Source: an uncultured Thomasclavelia sp. (lineage in GTDB: Bacteria > Bacillota_I > Bacilli_A > Erysipelotrichales > Coprobacillaceae). From it: a stretch of 16,697 nt of DNA. A program made the position numbers and the translations under genes. Under the pieces are notes generated by a model. It was not told where the DNA came from, searched no databases, and saw nothing but the letters and a program-made list of their open reading frames with translations. Shown in pieces: positions 1 to 6,530 of this stretch. Where the stretch lies: assembly GCA_910588165.1 (NCBI GenBank), contig CAJUOR010000040.1, positions 1 through 16,697 of the forward strand, given 5' to 3'. Numbering within the stretch: the first letter of the stretch is position 1; each line of letters begins with the position of its first letter.

Positions 1-53
1 ACTTCCGCGCCGAACGACCCCGTGCGGTAAACGTGAGCCTCCTTGCCGTCAAC
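1..53. other. GC-rich foreign-looking contig end, probable chimeric junction
   Basis: Thirty-four of these 53 bases are G or C, far above the AT-rich remainder. On the minus strand plsX reads normally to its GANA motif (bases 54-60), where the family continues with Asp; here the next codon is Gly (GGT) followed directly by TGA. The same minus-strand bases in another frame read openly as RVDGKEAHVYRTGSFGAEV with GC-rich codons, like the inside of a gene from a high-GC genome. I do not recognise that protein. The simplest reading is an assembly or library chimera at the contig end; a real recombination breakpoint is possible but less likely. Confidence 0.6.
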
Positions 54-480
54 CCGCATTTGCCCCAACATCACACATACATACCCCTGTACCTGTTTTA
101 GTTGGCACGGTTGCCAATAAACCACATTTATCTATACCTTCTAAACGCTTTAAGAAAAACATCGCACAGGCATATAATCCCCCGGTGGACCCGCATGAAA
201 CAACAGCTTCACATATATCATCTTTGCACAGATTAACGGCTTTAGACATACTCGCCTCTGTTTTACGCCGAATAGTCATCACACTGTCATTCATTGTAAT
301 AATATCTTTAGCATCAACTATTTCCACATTGGCTAAGTCTTTTAAAGAACTTAATTCTTCTTGCTTTCCGCAAACATATAAAACTGTATCTTGATACTCT
401 TTTAAAAACGCTTCACACGCCTTGACAACGATTGAACTTCCTAAATCTCCTGACATGGCATCAATTGCTAATTTGTACAT
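49..480 (-). CDS. plsX: Phosphate acyltransferase PlsX, N-terminal part, broken at the window edge
   Basis: PlsX converts acyl-ACP to acyl-phosphate, the donor for PlsY in phosphatidic acid synthesis at the membrane. About 143 residues remain of a family usually near 330. Visible motifs are LAIDAMSGD near the N terminus, the MNDSVMTIRRK segment around residue 65, SCGSTGG around residue 100, and TVPTKTGTG followed by DVGANA at the break. Bacillus-type proteins have DAMGGD and GNTGA; the Ser variants here recall mollicute-like PlsX. The ATG at 480 fits the family and has AAGGGGTGA about nine bases upstream; an in-frame ATG at 486 is too close to that site. The frame stops at 49-51, but bases before 54 are probably not native, so the true gene should continue. 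It lies 52 bases downstream of recG and has its own promoter. Confidence 0.85.
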   Translation of the reverse strand: MYKLAIDAMSGDLGSSIVVKACEAFLKEYQDTVLYVCGKQEELSSLKDLANVEIVDAKDIITMNDSVMTIRRKTEASMSKAVNLCKDDICEAVVSCGSTGGLYACAMFFLKRLEGIDKCGLLATVPTKTGTGVCMCDVGANAG

Positions 481-502
481 CGTCATTCACCCCTTATTAT
501 CT

Positions 503-531
503 ATTATATCCATAAATATACCTAAATTCAA
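503..531 (-). promoter_or_regulatory. Promoter for plsX
   Basis: On the minus strand TTGAAT (526-531) and TATAAT (503-508) are separated by exactly 17 bases, a near-consensus vegetative promoter lying between the recG stop and the plsX start. The predicted start of transcription is close to base 496, so the leader would be very short and would begin about at the ribosome binding site. I see no convincing FapR-type operator over it. Confidence 0.6.
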
Positions 532-532
532 G

Positions 533-2530
533 TCAGACCATTTTTTCTTGCAGTGCCTTTAATAAAAATTGAGCAATATGTGGATAACTTTTTAGATTCT
601 CTAGTATTTTTTGAGCATCTTGTCGAGCTGTTTCTAAAATCTGATAATCTTCAAATAAATTAGCGATTGTAAAGGTTGGCACACCTGACTGTTTTTCACC
701 TAAAACTTCGCCCGGTCCACGCAATTTCAAATCAAACTCAGAAATTTCAAAGCCGTCATTAGAATTTTCTAAGAAACGCACTCGTTCAATCGAAGCTTCA
801 TTTTGCGAATCAGAGAGAAGAAAACAATAGCCTTGACGATCCTTACGCCCTACGCGTCCCCTTAACTGATGAAGCGTGGATAACCCAAAACGATCCGCAT
901 TGTAGATAACCATCATATTGGCATTTCCGACATCAACACCAACCTCAATAACGGTGGTCGAAACTAAAATTTGAATCTTATTATCTCGAAAAGCATTCAT
1001 AATTTCTTCCTTGTCTTCATCATGCATACGTCCATGAAGCAAACCGACTGCATAATGCCCTTGAAAATACTTTTTCATCGCTTCATAAATGCCTTGGGCG
1101 TCACGTGCCACTAAACCATCACTTTCATCAACCAAAGGACACACAACATAGCATTGTTGTCCACTAGCCAAGTACTCTTTTAAAAACGGTAGAATCGGCT
1201 TCATTGACTTGCCTTGATAATATTTTGTTTTGACCGGTTTTCTGCCACTTGGCATCGTTTTAATTGTCGATACTTCCATATCTCCAAATAGCGATATAGC
1301 CAAAGTGCGTGGAATCGGTGTCGCACTCATCAGCAACATATCTACTCTTTGTCCCTTCGTTTTAAGGTTTTGCCGTTGTTTAACACCAAAACGATGCTGT
1401 TCATCTGCAATCACTAAACCTAGTCGATGAAAAGCGACCTTACTTTGAATTAAAGCATGGGTTCCGATAACCATATCGATTTCGCCACTTTCCAAAGCCT
1501 CATACATCTGTTCCTTTTCTTTATTTGTCATACTACCTATCAAAAGCCCTAACTTAATATCGTAAGCCTCAAAATAGCAAATTAAATTCTGATAATGTTG
1601 TTTAGCTAAAATTTCAGTTGGTGCCATTAACGCACTTTGATAGCCGGCTAAATAATTGGCATACATGGCAATCACACCGACAACCGTCTTTCCGCTACCT
1701 ACATCACCTTGAACTAAGCGATTCATCAGTTTATCCCCTTGTAAATCCGCAAGGATTTCATCACACGTCGTTTGTTGATCTTGTGTTAAGACAAATGGCA
1801 GATGCTCTATAAAATACTCCACCGCTTCTTGCGAAAATACCTTCTGGAAACCGATAGCCTCACTTTTTTGGGTGTGCATATAATTCATCATCAATTGAAA
1901 TTTTAAAAATTCTTCGTATTTTAAATGCCTTAAGGCGTGTTTAATATCACTTTTTTCTTTAGGACAATGAATCATCTTCAAAGCTTGATAACGATTGACT
2001 AATCTATACTTGGTTTGAAAATCTAATGGTACAAAATCTTCTGTTTTATCTTCCGCATAATTTAATGCTTTCACAACATAACCGTGAACGCTTTTAGATG
2101 TAATGCCTTCTTTGACAGAATAAATTGGTGTAATAGCCGGTAAATCACTTAACGCAGCTAACTTCACATCACTAGCCACGATGGTTGTCGGTCCGCTGCA
2201 CTTACCGATAACTGTTACTGTTTGTCCAAGCTTTAGCTTAGAAGCTAAAAAATGCCGATTAAAAATACTTACCTGATACTCTTGGTTTTCTATCATCACA
2301 GTAAATACCATTTTAGACTGATAACCTCTGCGGTAAGCAATTTTTGCCGATGCTGTAATCACACCATCTGCCGTAATTGAAAAATCATCAAACTCGGGTT
2401 GATGATACACCAAAAAATCATAGCGATATGGATAATAAGTTAAAAGACTGTCGACATCGCTGATGCCTAATTCATTTAAAAGTGCGATTCTTGGTTTTGT
2501 TATACCAAGTTTTGTCAATGGCTCACTCAT
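533..2530 (-). CDS. recG: ATP-dependent DNA helicase RecG
   Basis: RecG is a superfamily 2 translocase that reverses stalled replication forks and branch-migrates Holliday junctions. The 665 residues are close to the usual 670-690. The N-terminal wedge/OB region covers roughly residues 1-200, with the GISDVDSLL helix-hairpin-like segment at 22-30. Walker A GDVGSGKT is at 275-282, the DEQH box at 376-379, SATPIPRT at 402-409, and LRGRVGRKDRQGYC with the C-terminal LRGPGEVLGEKQSG motif of RecG follows. An AAGGAGGG ribosome binding site sits about six bases before the ATG. A terminator lies directly upstream, ending the previous gene, so recG must be reached by readthrough or by a weak promoter I cannot pick out. 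Next to plsX, as in many Firmicutes. Confidence 0.97.
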   Translation of the reverse strand: MSEPLTKLGITKPRIALLNELGISDVDSLLTYYPYRYDFLVYHQPEFDDFSITADGVITASAKIAYRRGYQSKMVFTVMIENQEYQVSIFNRHFLASKLKLGQTVTVIGKCSGPTTIVASDVKLAALSDLPAITPIYSVKEGITSKSVHGYVVKALNYAEDKTEDFVPLDFQTKYRLVNRYQALKMIHCPKEKSDIKHALRHLKYEEFLKFQLMMNYMHTQKSEAIGFQKVFSQEAVEYFIEHLPFVLTQDQQTTCDEILADLQGDKLMNRLVQGDVGSGKTVVGVIAMYANYLAGYQSALMAPTEILAKQHYQNLICYFEAYDIKLGLLIGSMTNKEKEQMYEALESGEIDMVIGTHALIQSKVAFHRLGLVIADEQHRFGVKQRQNLKTKGQRVDMLLMSATPIPRTLAISLFGDMEVSTIKTMPSGRKPVKTKYYQGKSMKPILPFLKEYLASGQQCYVVCPLVDESDGLVARDAQGIYEAMKKYFQGHYAVGLLHGRMHDEDKEEIMNAFRDNKIQILVSTTVIEVGVDVGNANMMVIYNADRFGLSTLHQLRGRVGRKDRQGYCFLLSDSQNEASIERVRFLENSNDGFEISEFDLKLRGPGEVLGEKQSGVPTFTIANLFEDYQILETARQDAQKILENLKSYPHIAQFLLKALQEKMV

Positions 2531-2555
2531 CTTTAACCCTCCTTCATTCTAATAG

Positions 2556-2582
2556 ATAAAAAGCATCAGATAATCTGATGCT
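2556..2582 (-). terminator. Rho-independent terminator after the IIB-like gene
   Basis: Two perfect 10-base arms, AGCATCAGAT (2562-2571) and ATCTGATGCT (2573-2582), form a hairpin. On the minus strand it is followed by TTTTTAT. It starts three bases after the IIB stop codon and ends 26 bases before the recG start, so it separates the two genes transcriptionally. Confidence 0.85.
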
Positions 2583-2584
2583 AA

Positions 2585-2890
2585 TTATTGAGAAATAACA
2601 GTTAATGCCTGTTCGAGAATCTTCTCTACTTCCATTGCACCAAAGTCTGCATCACTGATTGGCAGAATCGGTACTTTGCGATCTTCTTTAGCTTCCAATT
2701 TTTCTTTTAAGTGACGAACTTGAGGTGTCAATAATACAGCATCAGCTTCAGCCCAAGCTAAATCCAAACCTGCTTCACCGACTGTCCAGATAAGTGCTTT
2801 AACGCCTTTCTCTCTAGCTACCTCTTTCATCTTAGAAACTAAAATGCTTGAAGATAGTGCTGAAACACAGCACACAACAATATTATACAT
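2585..2890 (-). CDS. Orphan PTS lactose/cellobiose-type EIIB-like protein
   Basis: Family IIB proteins accept phosphate from IIA on an N-terminal cysteine and pass it to sugar bound by IIC. This 101-residue protein starts MYNIVVCCVSALSSSILV, matching the usual LLVCSAGMSTSLLV P-loop, with Cys8 aligning to the phosphocysteine but a second Cys just before it and Ala-Leu replacing Gly-Met. The rest has the expected alternating strand/helix pattern, for example DAVLLTPQVRHLKEKL. I chose the ATG at 2890: AGGAGG lies at 2898-2903, seven bases upstream, whereas the earlier in-frame ATG at 2908 lies upstream of that site. No IIA, IIC or sugar hydrolase gene is nearby, and the gene has its own promoter and terminator. 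It may serve a transporter encoded elsewhere, or be regulatory. Confidence 0.75.
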   Translation of the reverse strand: MYNIVVCCVSALSSSILVSKMKEVAREKGVKALIWTVGEAGLDLAWAEADAVLLTPQVRHLKEKLEAKEDRKVPILPISDADFGAMEVEKILEQALTVISQ

Positions 2891-2919
2891 TCTTAAACCT
2901 CCTTGCATGGCTTATTAAT

Positions 2920-2947
2920 AATATATATTTTATCATACTTTCATCAA
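2920..2947 (-). promoter_or_regulatory. Probable promoter for the IIB-like gene
   Basis: On the minus strand TTGATG (2942-2947) and TATATT (2920-2925) are 16 bases apart, in the 109-base gap after the bcp stop. The DNA is very AT-rich, so chance matches are easy. The position 30 bases before the start codon, and the lack of a clear bcp terminator, leave both independent transcription and readthrough possible. Confidence 0.4.
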
Positions 2948-2999
2948 TAAACATAGCCATTTTCTATTTTAAAAAAGCTATTTTCATTTTTAGAAAGTA

Positions 3000-3455
3000 C
3001 TATGCCTTAAAGTAATTTAAAACATCTTGTGGATTTTCCTTTGCCTTAACTTTTGGCATCACACACTCGATTTCACCATTTTCATCAATGATATAAGTTG
3101 TGCGAACAACCCCCATACTGACTTTACCGTAAAGCTTCTTTTCATGCCATACATCATAAGCTTGAATGGCTTCTAAATTCGGGTCAGACAATAACATAAA
3201 TGGTAACTCATATTTATTTTTAAAATTCTCATGTGCTTTAACACTGTCTTTACTAATCCCAATCAGTACAGCATACTTTCCGATTTCTTCATATAATTCT
3301 TTAAAGCCTAAAGCCTGATTAGTACACCCCGGTGTATTGTCCTTCGCATAAAAATATAAAACGACTTTCTTACCTTTAAAATCACTTAATGAAATTTTTT
3401 CTTGATCCTGATTAAATAAACAAAAATCAGGTGCTTGCATTCCTTTACTTAACAT
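3000..3455 (-). CDS. bcp: Thioredoxin-dependent peroxiredoxin, Bcp/PrxQ type
   Basis: Bcp reduces hydrogen peroxide and organic peroxides in the cytoplasm. The 151-residue protein has the thioredoxin-fold layout: MQAPDFCLFNQ start, FKGKKVVLYFYAKDNTPGCT with peroxidatic Cys44, then LIGISKDS and a C-terminal RTTYIIDENGEI strand pair. E. coli Bcp has a resolving cysteine five residues after the peroxidatic one (CTVQACG); here that position is Leu49 (CTNQALG). The protein therefore looks like a 1-Cys form, or it uses Cys12 or Cys132 instead. The ATG overlaps the yaaA stop in the sequence ATGTTAA, indicating translational coupling. With yaaA it forms a peroxide-defence pair. The family call is secure; the reductant is not visible. 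Confidence 0.93.
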   Translation of the reverse strand: MLSKGMQAPDFCLFNQDQEKISLSDFKGKKVVLYFYAKDNTPGCTNQALGFKELYEEIGKYAVLIGISKDSVKAHENFKNKYELPFMLLSDPNLEAIQAYDVWHEKKLYGKVSMGVVRTTYIIDENGEIECVMPKVKAKENPQDVLNYFKA

Positions 3456-4201
3456 ATTTTTTCTTTCTCCTTCCTTGAAAATACATATTGTCCTTCACTT
3501 GATGCTTCTTGATTATAAGTATAACCCAATCCATCAAATTGTTTAAGCCCTTCTAAATCATTGATTTGTCTAGTTGCCATAAAGCGAACCATCTCGCCTC
3601 TTGCCATCTTGACATAAACGCCTTTTTCTTTGAGTTTACCGTTAATTTCCTCTTTAAAAGATACATCAATCCAATTTTCTTTAGCCACATATTTCTTGAT
3701 TGCCTGACTATACTCCTTACTGGCAAGGTTAACGATGACTTCATCTTTTAAATCCCTATACAAATCATCTTGCCAAAAATCATATAAATTATCGCAGAAA
3801 TCTGTCTTTAGTTTTGCCTGCATCTCTAACCGATACAAAACAATACCATCAAACGGCTTTAAAATACCGTAAAAACCTGAAAGAATACGTAGATGTTCAC
3901 TGACATAGTGATAATACCCTTCCTCAAATACTTGGGGTGCCATATATTGATATTGAATACCTTCATAACTCAATAGGGCTGCCGTTGTGTGCTTTTTTAA
4001 GTCCATCTTTTGAAAACGTTCAAAGTTTAATAAAGCAATCCTTTCATTACAAGCCAAAAGAGTTTGAAGCTCTTTTAAACTTAAGGACTTTAAATAAGCT
4101 AATAACCGATGCGTCTTATCTAAATAGATAGGTATTGTCAAAGGGTGGCTATCTTCAAAATCATTCTTCATTTTTTTAGCCGGTGAAATAATAATCTTCA
4201 T
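3449..4201 (-). CDS. yaaA: Peroxide stress protein YaaA (DUF328/UPF0246)
   Basis: In E. coli YaaA is induced by hydrogen peroxide and lowers free intracellular iron, limiting Fenton damage to DNA; structural work has linked the family to DNA binding. The 250-residue length is typical. Family landmarks are MKIIISPAKKM at the N terminus, FYGILKPFDGIVLYRLEMQ near residue 115, and the C-terminal GVYVKMARGEMVRFMATRQ with FDGLGYTYNQEASSEGQYVF. Its ATG overlaps the yitT stop as ATGA, and its own stop overlaps the bcp start, so it is the middle gene of a tightly coupled three-gene operon. No frameshift or missing motif is seen. Confidence 0.95.
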   Translation of the reverse strand: MKIIISPAKKMKNDFEDSHPLTIPIYLDKTHRLLAYLKSLSLKELQTLLACNERIALLNFERFQKMDLKKHTTAALLSYEGIQYQYMAPQVFEEGYYHYVSEHLRILSGFYGILKPFDGIVLYRLEMQAKLKTDFCDNLYDFWQDDLYRDLKDEVIVNLASKEYSQAIKKYVAKENWIDVSFKEEINGKLKEKGVYVKMARGEMVRFMATRQINDLEGLKQFDGLGYTYNQEASSEGQYVFSRKEKEKIC

Positions 4202-5043
4202 CGTTTTAAATATTCCTTTCCTAAGCTAAAGCCGTGCCCTCGCACCTCATTTACTTCACTAATGACTATAAACGCATGAGGATCGCATTTTAAGACCAAG
4301 TCGTTCATTTTAGGTAATTCACGTCTTGACAGCACACACATCACAACCGGATAATCATAATTTTTATAGCCGGTTTTGGCATTTAATAAAGTGGTCGTTC
4401 TATCCATTTGGGCAATAATCGTTTGTGAAATATCGTTATAGGCTTTAGAAACAATCATCACTTGTGATTGCGATTGCCCTAATAAAAGCACTTTATCTAA
4501 TACTATCGTATAACATAACACTAAAACCAATCCATAAAGAACCATTTCAATAGACGTGTAAGCCATTTGAATCAACAAGATAACAAAATCAAAAGCATAC
4601 ATACTCATTGAAACCGGAACAGCCCATTTTTTATGCAAGACTAATGGCGGAATATCCATACCTCCTGTCGAAGCGTTATGTTTAATCACTAACCCAATGG
4701 CAACACCAATCAACACGCCACCTAACAAAGCCGCTAAGAGCGAATCATCTGTCAACTTTCCAATATGAAGTGTGCTTTCAAAAAAAGCCAAGGCCATCGG
4801 ATAAAAAATAGTCGATAAAAGTGTAGATAATGCAAAGGTTTTACCCAAAACCCAATAGCCAATGCCAAACATCAATAAATTAAAGACAGTAACAAATAGA
4901 GGTAAAGGTATATTAAAAAAATGTAAAGCGGCTAACCCTAAACCTGTTGTCCCGCCGGTCACCAAGCCATTAGGCACAATAAATAAAACAACACCTAATG
5001 CATAAATCGTATTTCCTAATAAAATCATCAATATTCGATACAT
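4198..5043 (-). CDS. YitT family membrane protein (DUF161 plus DUF2179)
   Basis: A 281-residue integral membrane protein. Several hydrophobic segments occupy roughly residues 1-180, including the family signatures PNGLVTGGTTGLGLAAL near residue 25 and GLVIKHNASTGGMDIPPLVL near 120. From about residue 195 a soluble cytoplasmic domain (DUF2179) runs from VMIVSKAYNDISQTI to HAFIVISEVNEVRGHGF. The family's substrate is not established. A GGGGGA ribosome binding site lies about eight bases before the ATG. It is first in an operon with yaaA (ATGA overlap) and bcp, which hints at a role in peroxide or metal stress, but that is context only. It diverges from the PH-domain gene across 138 bases. Confidence 0.9.
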   Translation of the reverse strand: MYRILMILLGNTIYALGVVLFIVPNGLVTGGTTGLGLAALHFFNIPLPLFVTVFNLLMFGIGYWVLGKTFALSTLLSTIFYPMALAFFESTLHIGKLTDDSLLAALLGGVLIGVAIGLVIKHNASTGGMDIPPLVLHKKWAVPVSMSMYAFDFVILLIQMAYTSIEMVLYGLVLVLCYTIVLDKVLLLGQSQSQVMIVSKAYNDISQTIIAQMDRTTTLLNAKTGYKNYDYPVVMCVLSRRELPKMNDLVLKCDPHAFIVISEVNEVRGHGFSLGKEYLKR

Positions 5044-5181
5044 TACTTTTCCCCCAAATCCTTATTTATTTTACACGATTTTTTCTAAAATGAAAAGAAT
5101 ATACGAATATAATTATAAAAAGTATATTCAAAATAAGTATTTTCCGATATACTTAAATTATAAAGGATAGGAGTGATAGCA
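5044..5181. promoter_or_regulatory. Divergent control region of yitT operon and PH-like gene
   Basis: This very AT-rich stretch must hold promoters for both directions. It contains an inverted repeat, AAGTATAT (5120-5127) and ATATACTT (5147-5154), with a third AAGTAT between the arms at 5135-5140, and a short palindrome TATAATTATA at 5108-5117. The palindrome loosely resembles the PerR box core TTATAATNATTATAA, which would suit an operon with yaaA and bcp, but the match is imperfect and chance is high at this base composition. I cannot assign -35/-10 pairs firmly on either strand. Confidence 0.3.
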
Positions 5182-5580
5182 ATGAGTATTTTAGACCAAT
5201 ATGAAGAAAAAATATTATGGGAAGCTCAACCTTCCGGTTTATGGCAACGACTTTTAACCAAGTTGCATCTTAATTTTACCCATTATCAAATTACTAAAGA
5301 TGAGCTTATTATCATTAAAGGATTTTTCAAAAAAACACATGATTCTCTAGAATTGTATACCTTGAAAGATCCGGATATGATTGAAACACTTTATCAGCGA
5401 TATCTGAAAATCAGTACCATTCAGCTGACAATTGATGCTCATATCTGCCACGAACATATTGAAAATCCGATTGTGCAGATTAAAAATATCAAAGATGGGG
5501 CTAAGGTCAGAAAGCTATTACGTGATTTAATTGAAGAAAACGTTAAAGAGCGTGGCATTCAATACTTTGATAGAGTTTAA
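5182..5580 (+). CDS. Bacterial PH-domain-like cytoplasmic protein, function unknown
   Basis: A 132-residue protein without signal peptide or membrane segment. The pattern fits a bacterial PH domain: a short N-terminal stretch with WEAQPSGLW, then YQITKDELIIIKGFFKKTHDSLELYTLKD (a strand-turn-strand followed by the residues that set basic charge), then STIQLTIDAH and the closing helix VQIKNIKDGAKVRKLLRDLIEE. Bacterial PH domains of this kind often precede membrane helices, but here it stands alone. I chose ATG 5182 because AGGAG (5168-5172) is nine bases upstream; a GTG at 5173 abuts that site and is too close. It is monocistronic, with a strong terminator right after the stop. Fold assignment is by pattern only, and ligand and partner are unknown. 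Confidence 0.7.
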   Translation: MSILDQYEEKILWEAQPSGLWQRLLTKLHLNFTHYQITKDELIIIKGFFKKTHDSLELYTLKDPDMIETLYQRYLKISTIQLTIDAHICHEHIENPIVQIKNIKDGAKVRKLLRDLIEENVKERGIQYFDRV

Positions 5581-5607
5581 AAGCCTTCTTTAAATGAAGG
5601 CTTTTTT
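5579..5607 (+). terminator. Rho-independent terminator after the PH-like gene
   Basis: AAAAGCCTTC (5579-5588) pairs with GAAGGCTTTT (5596-5605) across a seven-base loop, followed by more T. The A-rich left flank would supply a T-run on the other strand, so it may also stop minus-strand transcripts from the islet to its right. Confidence 0.85.
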
Positions 5608-5739
5608 CTGTTTATAATTTCTTTTTTAAATAAAATTTCATCTATCTTCTAAGTATATCCAGCAATTTTAATTTACTTTTTATGTATTCAATCTTTTGTT
5701 AATATTTATCTTATTTATATTTTCTCCTAAGTAGTCAAC

Positions 5740-5772
5740 AAAACAACACTGAAATTATTGAATTGTTGTTTT
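5740..5772 (-). terminator. Possible weak terminator after the small membrane-anchored gene
   Basis: AAAACAACA (5740-5748) and TGTTGTTTT (5764-5772) form a 9-bp stem with a 15-base loop, 23 bases beyond the stop of the minus-strand gene at 5795. The 3' arm on that strand ends in TTTT, but the stem has only three GC pairs and a long loop, so its strength is doubtful. Confidence 0.4.
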
Positions 5773-5794
5773 AAAGTTATTGTCTTTAATTATA

Positions 5795-6160
5795 CTAAGA
5801 TATCTTGTCATTTAAATTACTCTCTACCTCACTAATCTTGGTAAATATTTTTATTGATCCTTCATTCTTTGTGCTAACCAATTTTACTTGATCTTCATAA
5901 AAGAAGGCAATATACCCACTAAATTCATCATCACTTAAAATATAAGTATTGTCATCTATCTTTGAAATTCCCCCACTTGAAAATGGTTCTGAGTATTGAT
6001 ATGTCGAATCATGATTGATACTTAATGTAGAGAAGTCTGAAACATACGTGCCATAAACATTTATCACTTGATTATCATTTGATTTGAAGTAAGTACAACT
6101 TAAAAAGCCTAGAATAAATGATATAATAACAGCTAAGATAACTCGTAACTTTGATTGCAT
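5795..6160 (-). CDS. Small membrane-anchored or lipoprotein-like exported hypothetical protein
   Basis: I do not recognise this 121-residue protein. It begins MQSKLRVILAVIISFILGF, a signal or anchor helix ending in LSC (Cys22), a marginal lipobox. The remainder is polar and predicted to lie outside the membrane: YGTYVSDFSTLSINHDSTYQY resembles the short beta-rich 'GTY..LTIN.DGTY' pattern of lipocalin-like lipoproteins common in Firmicutes, here about 90 residues. I chose ATG 6160 because AGAGGTGA (6166-6173) is well placed; in-frame ATGs at 6178 and 6196 would add a charged 6-12 residue extension before the signal. Codons are very AT-rich, and the gene sits in an islet with no conserved neighbours, suggesting recent acquisition or rapid evolution. 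Confidence 0.6.
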   Translation of the reverse strand: MQSKLRVILAVIISFILGFLSCTYFKSNDNQVINVYGTYVSDFSTLSINHDSTYQYSEPFSSGGISKIDDNTYILSDDEFSGYIAFFYEDQVKLVSTKNEGSIKIFTKISEVESNLNDKIS

Positions 6161-6196
6161 AAACTTCACCTCTTTCATAAATTTTATCTTCCTCAT

Positions 6197-6499
6197 AATT
6201 ATATCATATTTTCATATATGATGAAACAGCAAAACATGAAATCGCTTATATACAATTGTGTTAAAATATAGTTGAAGGGAATTTACTGATGACGTTAAGA
6301 GATTATTTCTATAGCACTGAGAAGCTAATTTTTATTATATTTAAGATAGAAGAATCAAGCAATTCTTGGATATCATAGTATTAAAATAGTATCAGATTTT
6401 TATTTGCAGACAAACCATAATAAGTAAACGATCATTATTAAATTTAGACATATATTTGATAAATTCAAACACTAAATAAACACCAAATTATCACAATAG
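6197..6499. other. AT-rich gap without a convincing gene
   Basis: No long reading frame lies here. On the plus strand a 29-codon frame starts at ATG 6289, with AAGGGA (6275-6280) eight bases upstream, and ends at TAG 6376-6378; it encodes MTLRDYFYSTEKLIFIIFK and ten more residues. It has a good ribosome binding site but no clear promoter, so it could be a small peptide or the remnant of a decayed gene. A direct repeat ATAGTAT occurs at 6375-6381 and 6386-6392. Nothing else is recognisable. Confidence 0.3.
6203..6232 (-). promoter_or_regulatory. Candidate promoter for the small membrane-anchored gene
   Basis: On the minus strand TTGCTG (6227-6232) and TATGAT (6203-6208) are 18 bases apart, 43 bases before the chosen start codon. 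The spacer includes the palindrome TCATATATGA, which could be an operator or chance in AT-rich DNA. Confidence 0.4.
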
Positions 6500-6530
6500 A
6501 AAAAAGTGTTGATAAGTTCAACACTTTTTA
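6500..6530 (-). terminator. Strong terminator after fakA
   Basis: AAAAAGTGTTGA (6501-6512) and TCAACACTTTTT (6518-6529) are perfectly complementary 12-base arms around a five-base loop. It lies nine bases beyond the fakA stop on the minus strand, with a T-run in the 3' arm. The symmetric A and T tails mean it could act in both directions. Confidence 0.88.

Noticed and set aside
487..532. FapR operator upstream of plsX
   Set aside because: TTTAGGTATAT was considered, but there is no matching second half-site; the promoter explains the sequence.
2948..2999. Terminator after bcp
   Set aside because: Only a weak ATAGC/GCTAT pairing with a 20-base loop and no T-run after it.
3553..3744. Minus-strand 63-codon frame inside yaaA
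   Set aside because: It lies wholly within yaaA in another frame; the yaaA frame carries all the family motifs and this one none.
6375..6392. Direct repeat ATAGTAT as a repeat array or replication iteron
   Set aside because: Only two copies in AT-rich DNA with no further units; chance is a sufficient explanation.
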